Source of the DNA: a virus
Strand: one strand, 5' to 3'
DNA: 64,000 nucleotides
IMG/VR virus record: IMGVR_UViG_3300009161_000045
Coordinates: 1 to 64,000 of that record
In this document: positions 19,324 to 27,836 of the stretch, one piece after another
Layout: the number at the start of each line of letters is the position of its first letter
Position numbering within the stretch: position 1 is the stretch's first letter
The notes under the pieces: generated by a model
The model's database searches: none
What the model was told of the DNA's origin: nothing
Seen by the model: only the letters and a program-made list of their open reading frames with translations
Made by a program: the position numbers and the translations under genes

Positions 19324-19544
19324 TAGAAATTTTTATTCCCGTGCTGTTCATGTGCCTGAATGGCAACTGTGAGTTTATGCAGGCAAAGATACATTATCGC
19401 AACGAAGAAAAATGCAGAGAATCAATCGAAGAACAGAAAACCTATATGCTTACTATGGTCAAAAAGACCGGGAAGAAGGAATTTGATGTTTTAGAGGGCA
19501 CTTGTATTAATGCCAAAGTTGACGATATGAAAAATAAAGTATAA
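19320..19544 (+). CDS. Unknown, probably exported, 74 aa
   Basis: Hydrophobic start MIEIFIPVLFMCLNG followed by Cys-containing, charged sequence (C at about 12, 17, 33 and 65). It may be a small periplasmic or membrane-linked protein. ATGA-coupled to 19066. Confidence 0.6.
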   Translation: MIEIFIPVLFMCLNGNCEFMQAKIHYRNEEKCRESIEEQKTYMLTMVKKTGKKEFDVLEGTCINAKVDDMKNKV

Positions 19545-19557
19545 ACACCGAAATCAC

Positions 19558-19586
19558 TTGACATCATTAACTTTATAGTTTATACT
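19558..19586 (+). promoter_or_regulatory. Sigma70-type promoter
   Basis: TTGACA (19558-19563), 17 bp, TATACT (19581-19586), upstream of the SleB-type hydrolase. Confidence 0.85.
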
Positions 19587-19633
19587 GGTAGATTGTTGAT
19601 AACTACTTAACCGCTAACCAGAAGGAGGTCTTT

Positions 19634-20203
19634 ATGACTACTATCGAGCTAGAACGGGGAGAAAAAGATACAGGATCAGTCGCAAAAATACTCAATTGGG
19701 TGTTAATGATTGTGGCTCTTGTGTGTAGTGTATGGCTGCTAAACTGGGCAGTTGAAGATAAATTTTCCCGAAGTGATGTGCCTGAAAATTCTACAGTCAC
19801 AGCAGAAATGCGAGAACGACAATTAGGTTGTCTTGCTAAAAATATATATTACGAAGCCGGAGGTGAACCTTTCGAAGGAAAGATTGCTGTGGCACAAGTT
19901 ACTATGAATCGTGTAAACAGCGGCCAATTTCCCGGCGATGTTTGTAAAGTCATTTACCAAAAGAATGTATTCTACGAAAAGGTAGTTTGCCAATTCAGTT
20001 GGGTTTGCGATCGTGTATCCGCATTTAAACCCGCTAATGGCAACAACTATGACGAAAGCATGGTTGCCGCACAGAAGGTGCTATTAGAGGATTACCGTCT
20101 TCCGAGCCTGAAAGAAGCATTGTATTACCATGCTGACTATATAAACCCAGGGTGGAAGAAAGAGAAAGTTGCGAAAATCGGACATCACATTTTTTACAAG
20201 TAA
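19634..20203 (+). CDS. SleB-type cell wall hydrolase, membrane-anchored, 189 aa
   Basis: A hydrophobic segment (ILNWVLMIVALVCSVWLLNW, residues 19-38) acts as N-in anchor or SAR-type signal. The hydrolase_2 domain follows: CLAKNIYYEAGGEPFEGKIA with the catalytic Glu, VTMNRV, then FSWVCD and ALYYHADYINPGW. It cleaves peptidoglycan glycan strands in spore and phage relatives. It has its own promoter and GGAGG site, apart from the later GH19 lysis cassette. Confidence 0.85.
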   Translation: MTTIELERGEKDTGSVAKILNWVLMIVALVCSVWLLNWAVEDKFSRSDVPENSTVTAEMRERQLGCLAKNIYYEAGGEPFEGKIAVAQVTMNRVNSGQFPGDVCKVIYQKNVFYEKVVCQFSWVCDRVSAFKPANGNNYDESMVAAQKVLLEDYRLPSLKEALYYHADYINPGWKKEKVAKIGHHIFYK

Positions 20204-20212
20204 GGAAATATT

Positions 20213-20539
20213 ATGAGCTCACCATTTTTGGATTATGTAGAACGCATTCCAAATAAAATCTATGTGTTTCTGGATGAACATCTTGGACACATCAGTGCCA
20301 GAACTTTGGGCTGGATCACTATCATCCTGCTACACTTTGCCAGTATTCCTACACTATTAGCAGTGTTGATGGCTAAAAGTGATAGATTGCCTCCTATCGA
20401 TCTAATGGTGTTTGTTTGGGCTGCTTTGATCACATTGTTCTTCAAGAGCTTGATTGAACGAAATACTTTGTATATCGCGACAATCTGTATGGGATTTGCG
20501 GCACAGACTTTCTTGATGGGACTAATCCTTTTCAAATAA
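20213..20539 (+). CDS. Membrane protein with three hydrophobic helices, 108 aa
   Basis: Hydrophobic stretches near residues 30-55, 64-82 and 85-107. Follows the SleB-type enzyme by 9 bases; a holin-like role is possible from position only. Confidence 0.6.
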   Translation: MSSPFLDYVERIPNKIYVFLDEHLGHISARTLGWITIILLHFASIPTLLAVLMAKSDRLPPIDLMVFVWAALITLFFKSLIERNTLYIATICMGFAAQTFLMGLILFK

Positions 20540-20556
20540 TAAATACTTGATGCAAA
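20538..20556 (+). promoter_or_regulatory. Late promoter with start-codon hairpin
   Basis: AATAAATA (20538-20545) ends 4 nt before the ATG at 20550. CTTGAT (20546-20551) can pair with ATCAAG (20556-20561) around GCAA, burying that ATG in read-through RNA. Confidence 0.55.
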
Positions 20557-20801
20557 TCAAGGAACTACTCGCCGAAAAGACTTTGCCCACACCCACTGCC
20601 AGTCAGTGTTCGATTGGGCATTCTCGTTTGAGCAATGTGCGTTATTCACAATGCGTCAGTCATGGATTATTGGCACATGACAGTGATCATACTGCTGGAA
20701 CTGGAAAACAAGGTGTTAAAGGTTCCGGAGTGAAACTAAAAGGCAAAAAGATGAAAAGTGCTCGCCACGGTGGAACAGTCAAAGACTACAGCGGCAAGTA
20801 A
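20550..20801 (+). CDS. Basic protein with capsid-targeting-like N terminus, 83 aa
   Basis: MQIKELLAEKT fits the T4 internal-protein targeting pattern with an L-x-E cleavage site after residue 9. The rest is Lys/Gly/Ser-rich and basic (GSGVKLKGKKMKSARHGG), suited to DNA contact inside the head. Late promoter directly upstream. Role inferred. Confidence 0.65.
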   Translation: MQIKELLAEKTLPTPTASQCSIGHSRLSNVRYSQCVSHGLLAHDSDHTAGTGKQGVKGSGVKLKGKKMKSARHGGTVKDYSGK

Positions 20802-21143
20802 TCAATCGTCATCCATATTAAAGGTATCAACTGCCTTCTTCAACAATTCCTTGTGTGTTAGTCCAGCATATCTGTCATCCAACTCATAGAATTTTTCTTC
20901 CTTGATATCGGGTAATTCAACACCCAACATCTCCATAAGTTCAAGATAACTGATTTCTTCACAGCGTAGTTGACTTACCCATATGCAGGTAATGAACATA
21001 CACATGAATACGATTCGTTGATCGTCGACATAATTTTCATTACACCAATCTTGTGTTTTCTCAAGATAATGCGCGATGTCTTCTATGCGATCCTCTAATT
21101 GAGCAATCCATGCTTTAGTGTGTTCTCTGGACCAATAGTTCAT
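20802..21143 (-). CDS. Unknown helical protein of the Isc operon, 113 aa
   Basis: The start overlaps the IscA stop (ATGA), so it is the third gene of the minus-strand unit. Trp/Cys-rich helical protein (MNYWSREHTKAWIAQLEDR...), acidic C terminus. Not HscB: no J domain. Unknown. Confidence 0.65.
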   Translation of the reverse strand: MNYWSREHTKAWIAQLEDRIEDIAHYLEKTQDWCNENYVDDQRIVFMCMFITCIWVSQLRCEEISYLELMEMLGVELPDIKEEKFYELDDRYAGLTHKELLKKAVDTFNMDDD

Positions 21144-21463
21144 ACTCTGAAACTCTCTCCACATCCGCATCTGTCCCTCTCGTTAGGATTCTTGAATTCA
21201 AATCCTTCGTTAAGACCTTGTCTCACATAATCTATTTCCATATTTTGAAGATAGACTTCATGCTTGATATCAACTACAACAGCGAAGCTCGGTTGGATAT
21301 AATTGATAACACCAGGCTCGGGCTCAAATTTATCGATGTATTCTAACACATAGGCCAGTCCGGAACAGCCTGTTGTTTTCACTCCTACCTTGATACCAAC
21401 CCCTCCACGCTGTTCTAACAAGCGTTTGATCTTATTCGTGGCTGCATCAGTTAGCGTGATCAT
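21140..21463 (-). CDS. iscA: A-type Fe-S carrier IscA, 107 aa
   Basis: The three cluster-binding Cys are present: VKTTGCSGLAYVLEY near residue 33 and DRCGCGESFRV at the end. Length equals bacterial IscA (107). The GLNEGFEFKNPN segment is close to proteobacterial IscA, suggesting acquisition from a host-like bacterium. It overlaps the IscU gene by 17 bases. Confidence 0.93.
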   Translation of the reverse strand: MITLTDAATNKIKRLLEQRGGVGIKVGVKTTGCSGLAYVLEYIDKFEPEPGVINYIQPSFAVVVDIKHEVYLQNMEIDYVRQGLNEGFEFKNPNERDRCGCGESFRV

Positions 21464-21833
21464 GCTTTTCTCGATAGTCCTTTACCGCCGCTTTGATCGC
21501 ATCCTCTGCAAGTATTGAACAATGAATTTTAACTGGGGGGAGGGCAAGTTCATTAGCGATTTCGCTATTTTTGATGCTGCCCGCTTGATCAAGACTCATC
21601 CCTTTAACCATTTCAGTAATGAGCGAACTGCTGGCAATGGCACTACCGCAACCGTATGTCTTGAATCGTGCATCTGTGATGATACCATCCTTACCGACTT
21701 TGATTTGTAGTTTCATCACATCCCCACAAGCAGGTGCTCCCACCATACCTGTGCCAATTGTATCGTCGATATCAAATTTACCTACATTGCGTGGGTTTTC
21801 ATAATGGTCAATCACTTTGTCGCTGTAAGCCAT
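21447..21833 (-). CDS. iscU: Fe-S cluster scaffold IscU, 128 aa
   Basis: Start at MAYSDKVIDHYENPRNVGKF, after an AGGAAG ribosome site. The three scaffold Cys occur in GAPACGDVMKLQ, KTYGCGSAIASSS and KIHCSILAEDA, and the HscA-recognition motif LPPVK is intact. 128 residues, as in E. coli. The high similarity to proteobacterial IscU points to recent gene transfer. IscS, HscA and HscB are not in this window, so it probably works with host partners. Confidence 0.95.
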   Translation of the reverse strand: MAYSDKVIDHYENPRNVGKFDIDDTIGTGMVGAPACGDVMKLQIKVGKDGIITDARFKTYGCGSAIASSSLITEMVKGMSLDQAGSIKNSEIANELALPPVKIHCSILAEDAIKAAVKDYREKHDHAN

Positions 21834-21920
21834 AGTATCTTCCTTTTTTGTTGTATTGCCAAGGTATTTATAGTATAATAAATTGTGGTACATAAATATA
21901 TATGCTATCAAAGGAGCACT

Positions 21921-22646
21921 ATGGTCCCTACAGTCGATTGGTCATCGTTGGATCGAAAAGGCCTCGCCGAGTATATTTGGTCGCTGGCTCCGAAAATAAT
22001 AAACCAACCTCTAAGTGTTGATCAATTCCACGGTATGATATATCGCCGTTTGAAAAAGCATCTTCCATTACGCATCACTAAAACACGATACGATAAAGTA
22101 GAACCCAACACTGTATTCGTTGGTGGATGCTATTACAGCATATGGGACCAAAAGAATAAGAACTGTATCGAATTGTCATTGTTTTACAATCCCGTTGATA
22201 ACCATTTAAAGATCAATGCCCGTAAATTTCAAAGAATATGCATAGTGATTGCAGACACAATACTGCATGAAATCATACATATGAGACAATTCCGCAGACG
22301 TGATTTCAAAGATCTCCCAGATTATCCCAGCACAGCACGGAGAGCATCTAAACGAGAAGAACAGAGTTATTTGGGCAACAGTGACGAAATTGATGCATAT
22401 GGATTCAACATAGCCTGCGATCTAATGGATAGATATCAACAAAATACCAACGATGTAGTCAAACATTTGAATCTGGATCAACGAGACAAACGATTAAAAT
22501 GTGACGAATGGTATATGTATCTCAAGGCATTTGATCACGATCACGATCATCCCATCATCAAAAAAGTAAAGAAGAAGGTTTTACAATATCTACCAAATGC
22601 CATAATTGGTAAACCATATCGAGATCGGTATTGGATAAATCAATAA
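21921..22646 (+). CDS. Putative zinc metallopeptidase (HExxH), 241 aa
   Basis: Start at 21921 behind AAAGGAGC. HEIIHMRQ near residue 121 is a zinc-binding HExxH, with EEQSYLGNSDEIDAYG about 35 residues on as a possible third ligand region, reminiscent of SprT-type proteins. Basic, with a DHDHDHP patch near 210. Substrate unknown. Confidence 0.65.
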   Translation: MVPTVDWSSLDRKGLAEYIWSLAPKIINQPLSVDQFHGMIYRRLKKHLPLRITKTRYDKVEPNTVFVGGCYYSIWDQKNKNCIELSLFYNPVDNHLKINARKFQRICIVIADTILHEIIHMRQFRRRDFKDLPDYPSTARRASKREEQSYLGNSDEIDAYGFNIACDLMDRYQQNTNDVVKHLNLDQRDKRLKCDEWYMYLKAFDHDHDHPIIKKVKKKVLQYLPNAIIGKPYRDRYWINQ

Positions 22647-22675
22647 TTGACATAGTATAACATTCATGCTATACT
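22647..22675 (+). promoter_or_regulatory. Sigma70-type promoter for a leaderless gene
   Basis: TTGACA (22647-22652), 17 bp, TATACT (22670-22675). The ATG at 22682 is 7 nt downstream. Confidence 0.85.
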
Positions 22676-22681
22676 GTTAGC

Positions 22682-22912
22682 ATGACATTTAAAACTCACC
22701 AAAGTCGGATACGAACTATTAAACCAGGTGATCCGCGATTTAACATTGTGGATAAATTTGTCACCGCTCCTCGAGCAGGATTTGAGATCAGTCAACGATG
22801 TCCGGAAAATTATCGTGACCTATTACAGGAATGTATTGGGCATGGTTGGATCAAACCTGTTGCTCATGTGCATGAGCGAGAATTACTTTTTATGGGACTC
22901 AGTCAAGAATGA
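22682..22912 (+). CDS. Unknown protein, 76 aa, leaderless
   Basis: No ribosome site; the predicted transcript starts at the ATG. Product MTFKTHQSRIRTIKPGDPRF..., basic N terminus, ending ELLFMGLSQE. ATGA-coupled to the dehydrogenase gene. No family recognised. Confidence 0.7.
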   Translation: MTFKTHQSRIRTIKPGDPRFNIVDKFVTAPRAGFEISQRCPENYRDLLQECIGHGWIKPVAHVHERELLFMGLSQE

Positions 22913-23763
22913 ATATGCAGATGCCAGGCACCATGGGAGGTGCTAAACTAAACTTTGATAGACCAAAATACGATAGTATAGGAATTATAGGTCTAGGATT
23001 TGTGGGCACTGCCATCGAACGTTCTTTAGAATTTGATACAAAACTTGTCATCATGGATCCTGCCAAAGGCCATAATGCTACATATAAAGATCTAATGGAA
23101 TGTAGTGGAATCTTTGTATGTGTACCAACTCCGCAAGACGACGACGGTACTTGCGATACCAGTATAGTGGAGGAAATCCTAAACAATTTATATGCTTGTA
23201 GATATCAAGGTGTCATTATCAGTAAATGCACAGCACCACCCGATCAGTATGACCTATGGAATCTACAACATCCCAATTTAGTTCATGCTCCAGAATTCCT
23301 TACTGCTGCCAATGCCAATGATGATTATGCGGTGGGCAAATTTGCTTTTGTTGGTGGCCGGGTTCCTGCTTATGTACGAGAGGCAGAAAGAATCATCCGC
23401 ATGTCACAACGCAGTTTAGAAACCGTTGTTCATTGTACCGCAGGTGAAGCGGCAATGGCCAAATATGCCATCAATACGTTTATGGCCACTAAAGTTGTGT
23501 TTATGAACGAGATACAAGAACTATGTTCTAAAACTGGCGTAGACTATAATCGGGTTGCTCATATGGTTGTACAAGACAATAGGATTGGTAAAAGCCATAT
23601 GCAGGTGCCAGGGCCAGATGGTGCTTATGGATTTGGAGGTGCATGTTTCCCCAAAGATACCAGTGCCTTGTTGAAATATGCCGAACAGAATGGTTCCGTA
23701 ATGAATGTTCTTGATGCAGCGGTAAAGAAAAATACAATACTTAGGTTGACGGAACCTAAATAA
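22909..23763 (+). CDS. ugd: UDP-glucose/GDP-mannose dehydrogenase family, 284 aa
   Basis: Oxidises UDP-glucose to UDP-glucuronate (UGD) or a related sugar. Rossmann GIIGLGFVGTAIERSL near residue 25, the family motif VCVPTP near 68, STKC-like ISKCTAPP, substrate segment HAPEFLTAANA, and the catalytic GFGGACFPKD with Cys near 246. Compact: it lacks most of the usual C-terminal domain (bacterial UGD is about 390 aa), like some phage forms. With the UDP-xylose synthase at 37593 it would supply UDP-xylose. Confidence 0.85.
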   Translation: MNMQMPGTMGGAKLNFDRPKYDSIGIIGLGFVGTAIERSLEFDTKLVIMDPAKGHNATYKDLMECSGIFVCVPTPQDDDGTCDTSIVEEILNNLYACRYQGVIISKCTAPPDQYDLWNLQHPNLVHAPEFLTAANANDDYAVGKFAFVGGRVPAYVREAERIIRMSQRSLETVVHCTAGEAAMAKYAINTFMATKVVFMNEIQELCSKTGVDYNRVAHMVVQDNRIGKSHMQVPGPDGAYGFGGACFPKDTSALLKYAEQNGSVMNVLDAAVKKNTILRLTEPK

Positions 23764-23793
23764 CAATGTATTATAAAGCATTGGAGAATAAAA

Positions 23794-24597
23794 TTGACAG
23801 AAGAAAATAGAGTGTTTAAACCAGATCCGTTGTTATCAAACGAGTCTGAAGAGTTTGTTCCGTTAGAAGGACAAAGAATTTATGTGAAGAAGAAAGATGC
23901 TCCCCAAGGTACATATCTTAGCACAGCCTTGCGAGAAAGGATGAAAACAGATGGTAAGAGATTCTGGGCAGGAGATAATGTCAGTGACTATATTACCGAA
24001 TTGGACAAGGAACACCTGATCAACGAAGCAACAGCAGCATTTGAAAAGGTCTTAGATACATTGCTAATCGATCGTGAAAATGATCCTAACAGCAAGGGCA
24101 CGGCACGACGTTTGGCCAAGATGTATTTCAATGAAATCATGGCTGGTAGATATGAACCGGGTCCGGATGCAACCGCATTTCCGAATGATAGTGATGACAG
24201 ATATGAAGGCATGTTAGTAGTTCGTAGTGAACTGAAATCCATGTGTAGTCATCATCACCAACCTGTTAGTGGTGTGGCTTATATCGGAATATTGGCCGCA
24301 CAGAAGTTAATAGGATTAAGTAAGTATACACGCATCGCACAATGGTGTGCTAGACGCGGTACTCTACAAGAAGAACTTTGTAACGACATTGCTCGTGAAA
24401 TCATGAAAGCCACAGACAGCCAAAATGTTGCAGTCTATATCCAGGCCACTCATGGTTGCTGTGAGAACCGTGGTATAATGGCACATAGTAGTCTAACCCA
24501 AACTACTGTATTGCGCGGCGCATTTAAAGATGATGCCAGCGTTAAGAAAGAGTTCTTTGACAATATCAAACTACAGCAAGAATTCGCTCCGAGATAA
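23794..24597 (+). CDS. folE: GTP cyclohydrolase I, 267 aa
   Basis: Converts GTP to 7,8-dihydroneopterin triphosphate. Start at TTG 23794 behind TTGGAG; no in-frame ATG is nearby. Zinc and catalytic motifs: SMCSHHHQPVSG near residue 150, GLSKYTRIAQWCARR, QEELCNDIA and ATHGCCENRGIMAHSS. The N-terminal 70 residues are extra relative to short bacterial FolE. Likely feeds a pterin or 7-deazaguanine route with the QueD-like protein at 36825. Confidence 0.92.
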   Translation: MTEENRVFKPDPLLSNESEEFVPLEGQRIYVKKKDAPQGTYLSTALRERMKTDGKRFWAGDNVSDYITELDKEHLINEATAAFEKVLDTLLIDRENDPNSKGTARRLAKMYFNEIMAGRYEPGPDATAFPNDSDDRYEGMLVVRSELKSMCSHHHQPVSGVAYIGILAAQKLIGLSKYTRIAQWCARRGTLQEELCNDIAREIMKATDSQNVAVYIQATHGCCENRGIMAHSSLTQTTVLRGAFKDDASVKKEFFDNIKLQQEFAPR

Positions 24598-24622
24598 AAC
24601 CTAATAACATATAAGGATAAAA

Positions 24623-25387
24623 ATGAAAAAAGGTAAACTAAACATTCCAAGTCGCACCCCTATTGCAAATGCAGCTGGTGCTATGCAACCACCATCCAGC
24701 TATATGCAAGCGGCAATGGGTCAACAGCAACAACCAATGCAAGCTCAGCGGCCATCCGGACAACGTCCAAGCGTTATGATCGCTGTTCCTGCTATGGAAA
24801 TGGTTAATGCAGAATTTGCACAACATTTAGCAATGGCGGCTGCTAATATGGTTGCTAATGGAATTAAAATCAACTGTGCATTTAACATTGGATCAGTTAT
24901 TACTATTGCTCGTCGTAATCTTGTTGATATCTTTATGAAATCAGACTTTGAGTATATCTGGTGGGTTGACAGTGATATGAAATTTCCAATTGATGCACCA
25001 TTACGTTTATTGAATCGTAACAAACCAATCGTAGGTGCTAACTATCGTCGTCGTCGTTTCCCTAATCCCAACTTCACCGGTATGAGTGGTGGTGCAGGCA
25101 CATTTACTGAATTTCAAACAACTGACAATAGTCCAGCAATGGAACTAATCGATGTTCTACCACATGGTATGGTATTGTGCAAACGTGAAGTATATGAGAA
25201 GATTCCACAACCACATTACTTACAAGAATATATTCCTCACCTAAATCTCGAAATTGGTGAAGACATTTTCTTCTGTCAACAAGCACAGAAGGCAGGATAT
25301 CAGTTGTGGTGTGATCAAGAACTAAGCCGCGAAATTGCACACATTGGTATTTTCCACTTTAACTACAACCTGAGTGTGCCTAAATAA
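24623..25387 (+). CDS. Glycosyltransferase, GT-A type, 254 aa
   Basis: After a Gln/Pro-rich N-terminal 45 residues comes PSVMIAVPAMEMVNAEF, then ITIARRNLVDIFMKSDFEYI, WWVDSDMKFP (DxD) near 115, GANYRRRRFPNP and GEDIFFCQQAQKAG near 212. Such proteins are common in large phages. Possible target: virion or DNA glycosylation. Confidence 0.78.
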   Translation: MKKGKLNIPSRTPIANAAGAMQPPSSYMQAAMGQQQQPMQAQRPSGQRPSVMIAVPAMEMVNAEFAQHLAMAAANMVANGIKINCAFNIGSVITIARRNLVDIFMKSDFEYIWWVDSDMKFPIDAPLRLLNRNKPIVGANYRRRRFPNPNFTGMSGGAGTFTEFQTTDNSPAMELIDVLPHGMVLCKREVYEKIPQPHYLQEYIPHLNLEIGEDIFFCQQAQKAGYQLWCDQELSREIAHIGIFHFNYNLSVPK

Positions 25388-25401
25388 AAGAAAGGATTCC
25401 T

Positions 25402-25566
25402 ATGTTTGAATCTATTGAAATACGCAAAGTTAAAAACGGTGTTATCGTTACTTTGCGTAGCGACGACGATGAAGATCAAGAATACGTTTATGATACCGAT
25501 CGCAAGGCTATCAAATTCGTAAAAGATCTTCTTGACGTCAAAACTAAAGAGCAAGCCCCGGCTTGA
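25402..25566 (+). CDS. Acidic unknown protein, 54 aa
   Basis: The ATG follows AAAGGATTCCT. Product MFESIEIRKVKNGVIVTLRS then DDDEDQEYVY. Two beta strands and an acidic loop are likely. No family recognised. Confidence 0.65.
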   Translation: MFESIEIRKVKNGVIVTLRSDDDEDQEYVYDTDRKAIKFVKDLLDVKTKEQAPA

Positions 25567-25572
25567 TAAATT

Positions 25573-26058
25573 ATGACAGTTAAGAAAAAATATGCGGTAG
25601 GTGATACTGTTTGGATATACGGTATTAATAGACTTGATAACAAGTCTGTACAGGGTACTGTAATAAAAGTGTTTACCATTGATTACGGCAACTATAATAA
25701 AGAGCCGAATTATCTTGTAGAAGTTCCTACCGAGATTGAACCATTGTTAGAAGTCCGTACATGGCATACTATTAGTCAAACCAAAGATGGCCATGTTGGC
25801 GGTATCCGTGATGCTTTTAGTAATACAGACGCTGCACATAAAATGTTGTTAAGAACCGGCGTGGCGATTATTTCAACAGATGATGAAGTATCTGATGATG
25901 GTACAGAAACTACCAATGAAGACGATATGTATGACGATGGACCAAGTCCTGAGCAAATTCATGCTGCTATGCTACGTTCACAAGAGTCCGGAACTGTTCC
26001 TCCCATGAGTCCTACCAAGTCATCTAAACGTCGATACTTTAAGAAAAAGAAAGTATGA
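25573..26058 (+). CDS. SH3-like protein with acidic linker and basic tail, 161 aa
   Basis: KYAVGDTVWIYGINRLDNKS and GTVIKVFTID at residues 6-36 look like an SH3/KOW barrel. A long Asp/Glu-rich region (105-130) and a very basic end (KSSKRRYFKKKKV) follow. It may bind nucleic acid; unknown. Confidence 0.65.
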   Translation: MTVKKKYAVGDTVWIYGINRLDNKSVQGTVIKVFTIDYGNYNKEPNYLVEVPTEIEPLLEVRTWHTISQTKDGHVGGIRDAFSNTDAAHKMLLRTGVAIISTDDEVSDDGTETTNEDDMYDDGPSPEQIHAAMLRSQESGTVPPMSPTKSSKRRYFKKKKV

Positions 26059-26369
26059 CAACCGATCCATGGCAGCATATGCTTCGGCAACTCGAACCAA
26101 AATATCACAATTGGAAATATCTTTTGGAAAAGGATTCTGTTTTTGTAGTTAACATTCATAAACTTGGAAAGTTAGGATGGCGTATTCGAATTACAGAACA
26201 GAACGGGTTTACCTATCCCGAAGGGCTCGATGAATGTGTTGAATGGGCTACTGAACAATTAGCATCATGGCCCGACTGTAAAAAGATGGCATGGGATATG
26301 TGGGACTTTAAGCATCGTAGGGATGCTGAAAAATTTAAAACATTGTTTACATTAAAATGGGCAAGGTAA
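26055..26369 (+). CDS. Unknown Trp-rich protein, 104 aa
   Basis: ATGA overlap with 25573. Rich in Trp and His; no motif. Its 3' end overlaps the next gene by 13 bases, so it belongs to the same operon. Confidence 0.65.
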   Translation: MTTDPWQHMLRQLEPKYHNWKYLLEKDSVFVVNIHKLGKLGWRIRITEQNGFTYPEGLDECVEWATEQLASWPDCKKMAWDMWDFKHRRDAEKFKTLFTLKWAR

Positions 26370-26668
26370 GATGGGAACGATCCTACGATGGCGACCAAGT
26401 TGTCATCAAAGAGATTCATAAGGCTGTGGTTCATCGTTTTCGATTAGGTGATGTAGAAGACCCGGACTTGTATGCTGCTCAACCTTTATACGAATGGGAA
26501 AAGAGTGACCCGGGCCAGTTTGTCATGAAACATGCCGTAGATAAACCGGAATGGCATAGGCATCTTGATCAGTTTAGTTACGGATATGAATATGCTATAG
26601 TAGCAGAGTTAGAGATGAAGAAGTTAAGTGAGTTTTATTTAAGGTGGGGACCGGTGGGGAAATTATAA
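26357..26668 (+). CDS. Unknown protein, 103 aa
   Basis: Starts inside the end of 26055. Product MGKVRWERSYDGDQVVIKEI..., mixed alpha/beta. No family recognised. Confidence 0.65.
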   Translation: MGKVRWERSYDGDQVVIKEIHKAVVHRFRLGDVEDPDLYAAQPLYEWEKSDPGQFVMKHAVDKPEWHRHLDQFSYGYEYAIVAELEMKKLSEFYLRWGPVGKL

Positions 26669-26680
26669 AAAGGAACAATA

Positions 26681-27649
26681 ATGAAAATACTATTTCACAA
26701 TAATCAACTCGATATAAGAGGTACCACAGTATCTGTAACCGATTATGCAAGGTATAATCAAGAAATATTAGGTAATGAGAGTATTATCTGCTACGATGCT
26801 ACTATAAGACCAGATGGAAACAACGGAACAGATCCCGGGGTACGCGAAGGACTTGAAAACTCATTTAAAATAATTGGTCACCAAGGACCCGATGATGTTA
26901 AAAAAATCATCGATCGAGAAAAAATCGATTTTGCTTATTTCCAAAGAGGTGGGTGGCCTGAATTTATACCAGATAATTGCAAAACTGGAGTACATGCAGT
27001 ATTTCAATGTAATGACCCACACGGTGATATATATGCCTATATATCAGAATGGTTATCTGAGGCCATGGCACAAAAGCACGGGATATCTCCTCGACCGTGG
27101 GTTCCATACCCTGTATATCTTCCACCTCCTACAAGAAATTATAGAGAGGATTGGGGTATTCGCCCGGACCAATTTATTTTTGGTAGGCACGGTGGACGTT
27201 TTACTTTCGATTTAGGATTTGTTCAGAAACAAATTGCTTATCTGTTAGATACTCGAGATGATTTTGTTTTTGTATTCATGGGAACAGACCCTTGGATAAA
27301 TCATCCTAATGTTAGATTTTTAAATCCAGTACATGATCTACAAACCAAATCTAATATCATAAACACCTGGGATGCAATGATACACGGCAGATCACATGGG
27401 GAAAGTTTTGGTGCAGCGGTGGCAGAAGCATTGTTTTTAAATAAACCTGTACTATCGTGGGAGGGAGGAAATGATCTACATCATGCTAAAGTTTTAAATA
27501 ATTCCGGTTTACTTTATTCAGAAAATACACTTTGGGAAAAAATGAATAACATACGAGAATTGGCCAAGAAAGAAGATTGGTCAAAACGAGTAGAACAATT
27601 TAAACCAGCAGTGGTGATGGATAGATTTGATAAAGTTTTTTTAAGGTAA
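26681..27649 (+). CDS. GT4-like glycosyltransferase (GT-B), 322 aa
   Basis: N-terminal Rossmann half begins MKILFHNNQLDIRGTTVSVT with the G-T-x-V-x-V loop typical of GT-B donors. The C-terminal half carries FIFGRHGGRFTFD and HGRSHGESFGAAVAEALFLN near residues 228-247, containing the E-x7-E donor-binding signature. Soluble. One of several transferases in the window; the sugar could come from the UDP-glucuronate/xylose route. Confidence 0.8.
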   Translation: MKILFHNNQLDIRGTTVSVTDYARYNQEILGNESIICYDATIRPDGNNGTDPGVREGLENSFKIIGHQGPDDVKKIIDREKIDFAYFQRGGWPEFIPDNCKTGVHAVFQCNDPHGDIYAYISEWLSEAMAQKHGISPRPWVPYPVYLPPPTRNYREDWGIRPDQFIFGRHGGRFTFDLGFVQKQIAYLLDTRDDFVFVFMGTDPWINHPNVRFLNPVHDLQTKSNIINTWDAMIHGRSHGESFGAAVAEALFLNKPVLSWEGGNDLHHAKVLNNSGLLYSENTLWEKMNNIRELAKKEDWSKRVEQFKPAVVMDRFDKVFLR

Positions 27650-27653
27650 TATA

Positions 27654-27836
27654 ATGGAAGCACAATTTAAAGTAGGTGATCTTGTTGAAAAGGTTGGTGG
27701 TGACTACACATTCGTGGGTCATGTAGTAGCAGTATTTGCTAAACTAAGTGGAGCAATTCGTTTGGTCGTTGAAGATGATCGCGGTGTTCTTCATGTATAT
27801 AGCGAAAAGATTCTTCGTTTGGTGGAGGCACAATGA
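27654..27836 (+). CDS. SH3-like small protein, 60 aa
   Basis: FKVGDLVEKVGGDYTFVGHV and VVEDDRGVLHVYS form a likely five-stranded small barrel. Stop overlaps the next start by four bases. Unknown. Confidence 0.7.
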   Translation: MEAQFKVGDLVEKVGGDYTFVGHVVAVFAKLSGAIRLVVEDDRGVLHVYSEKILRLVEAQ

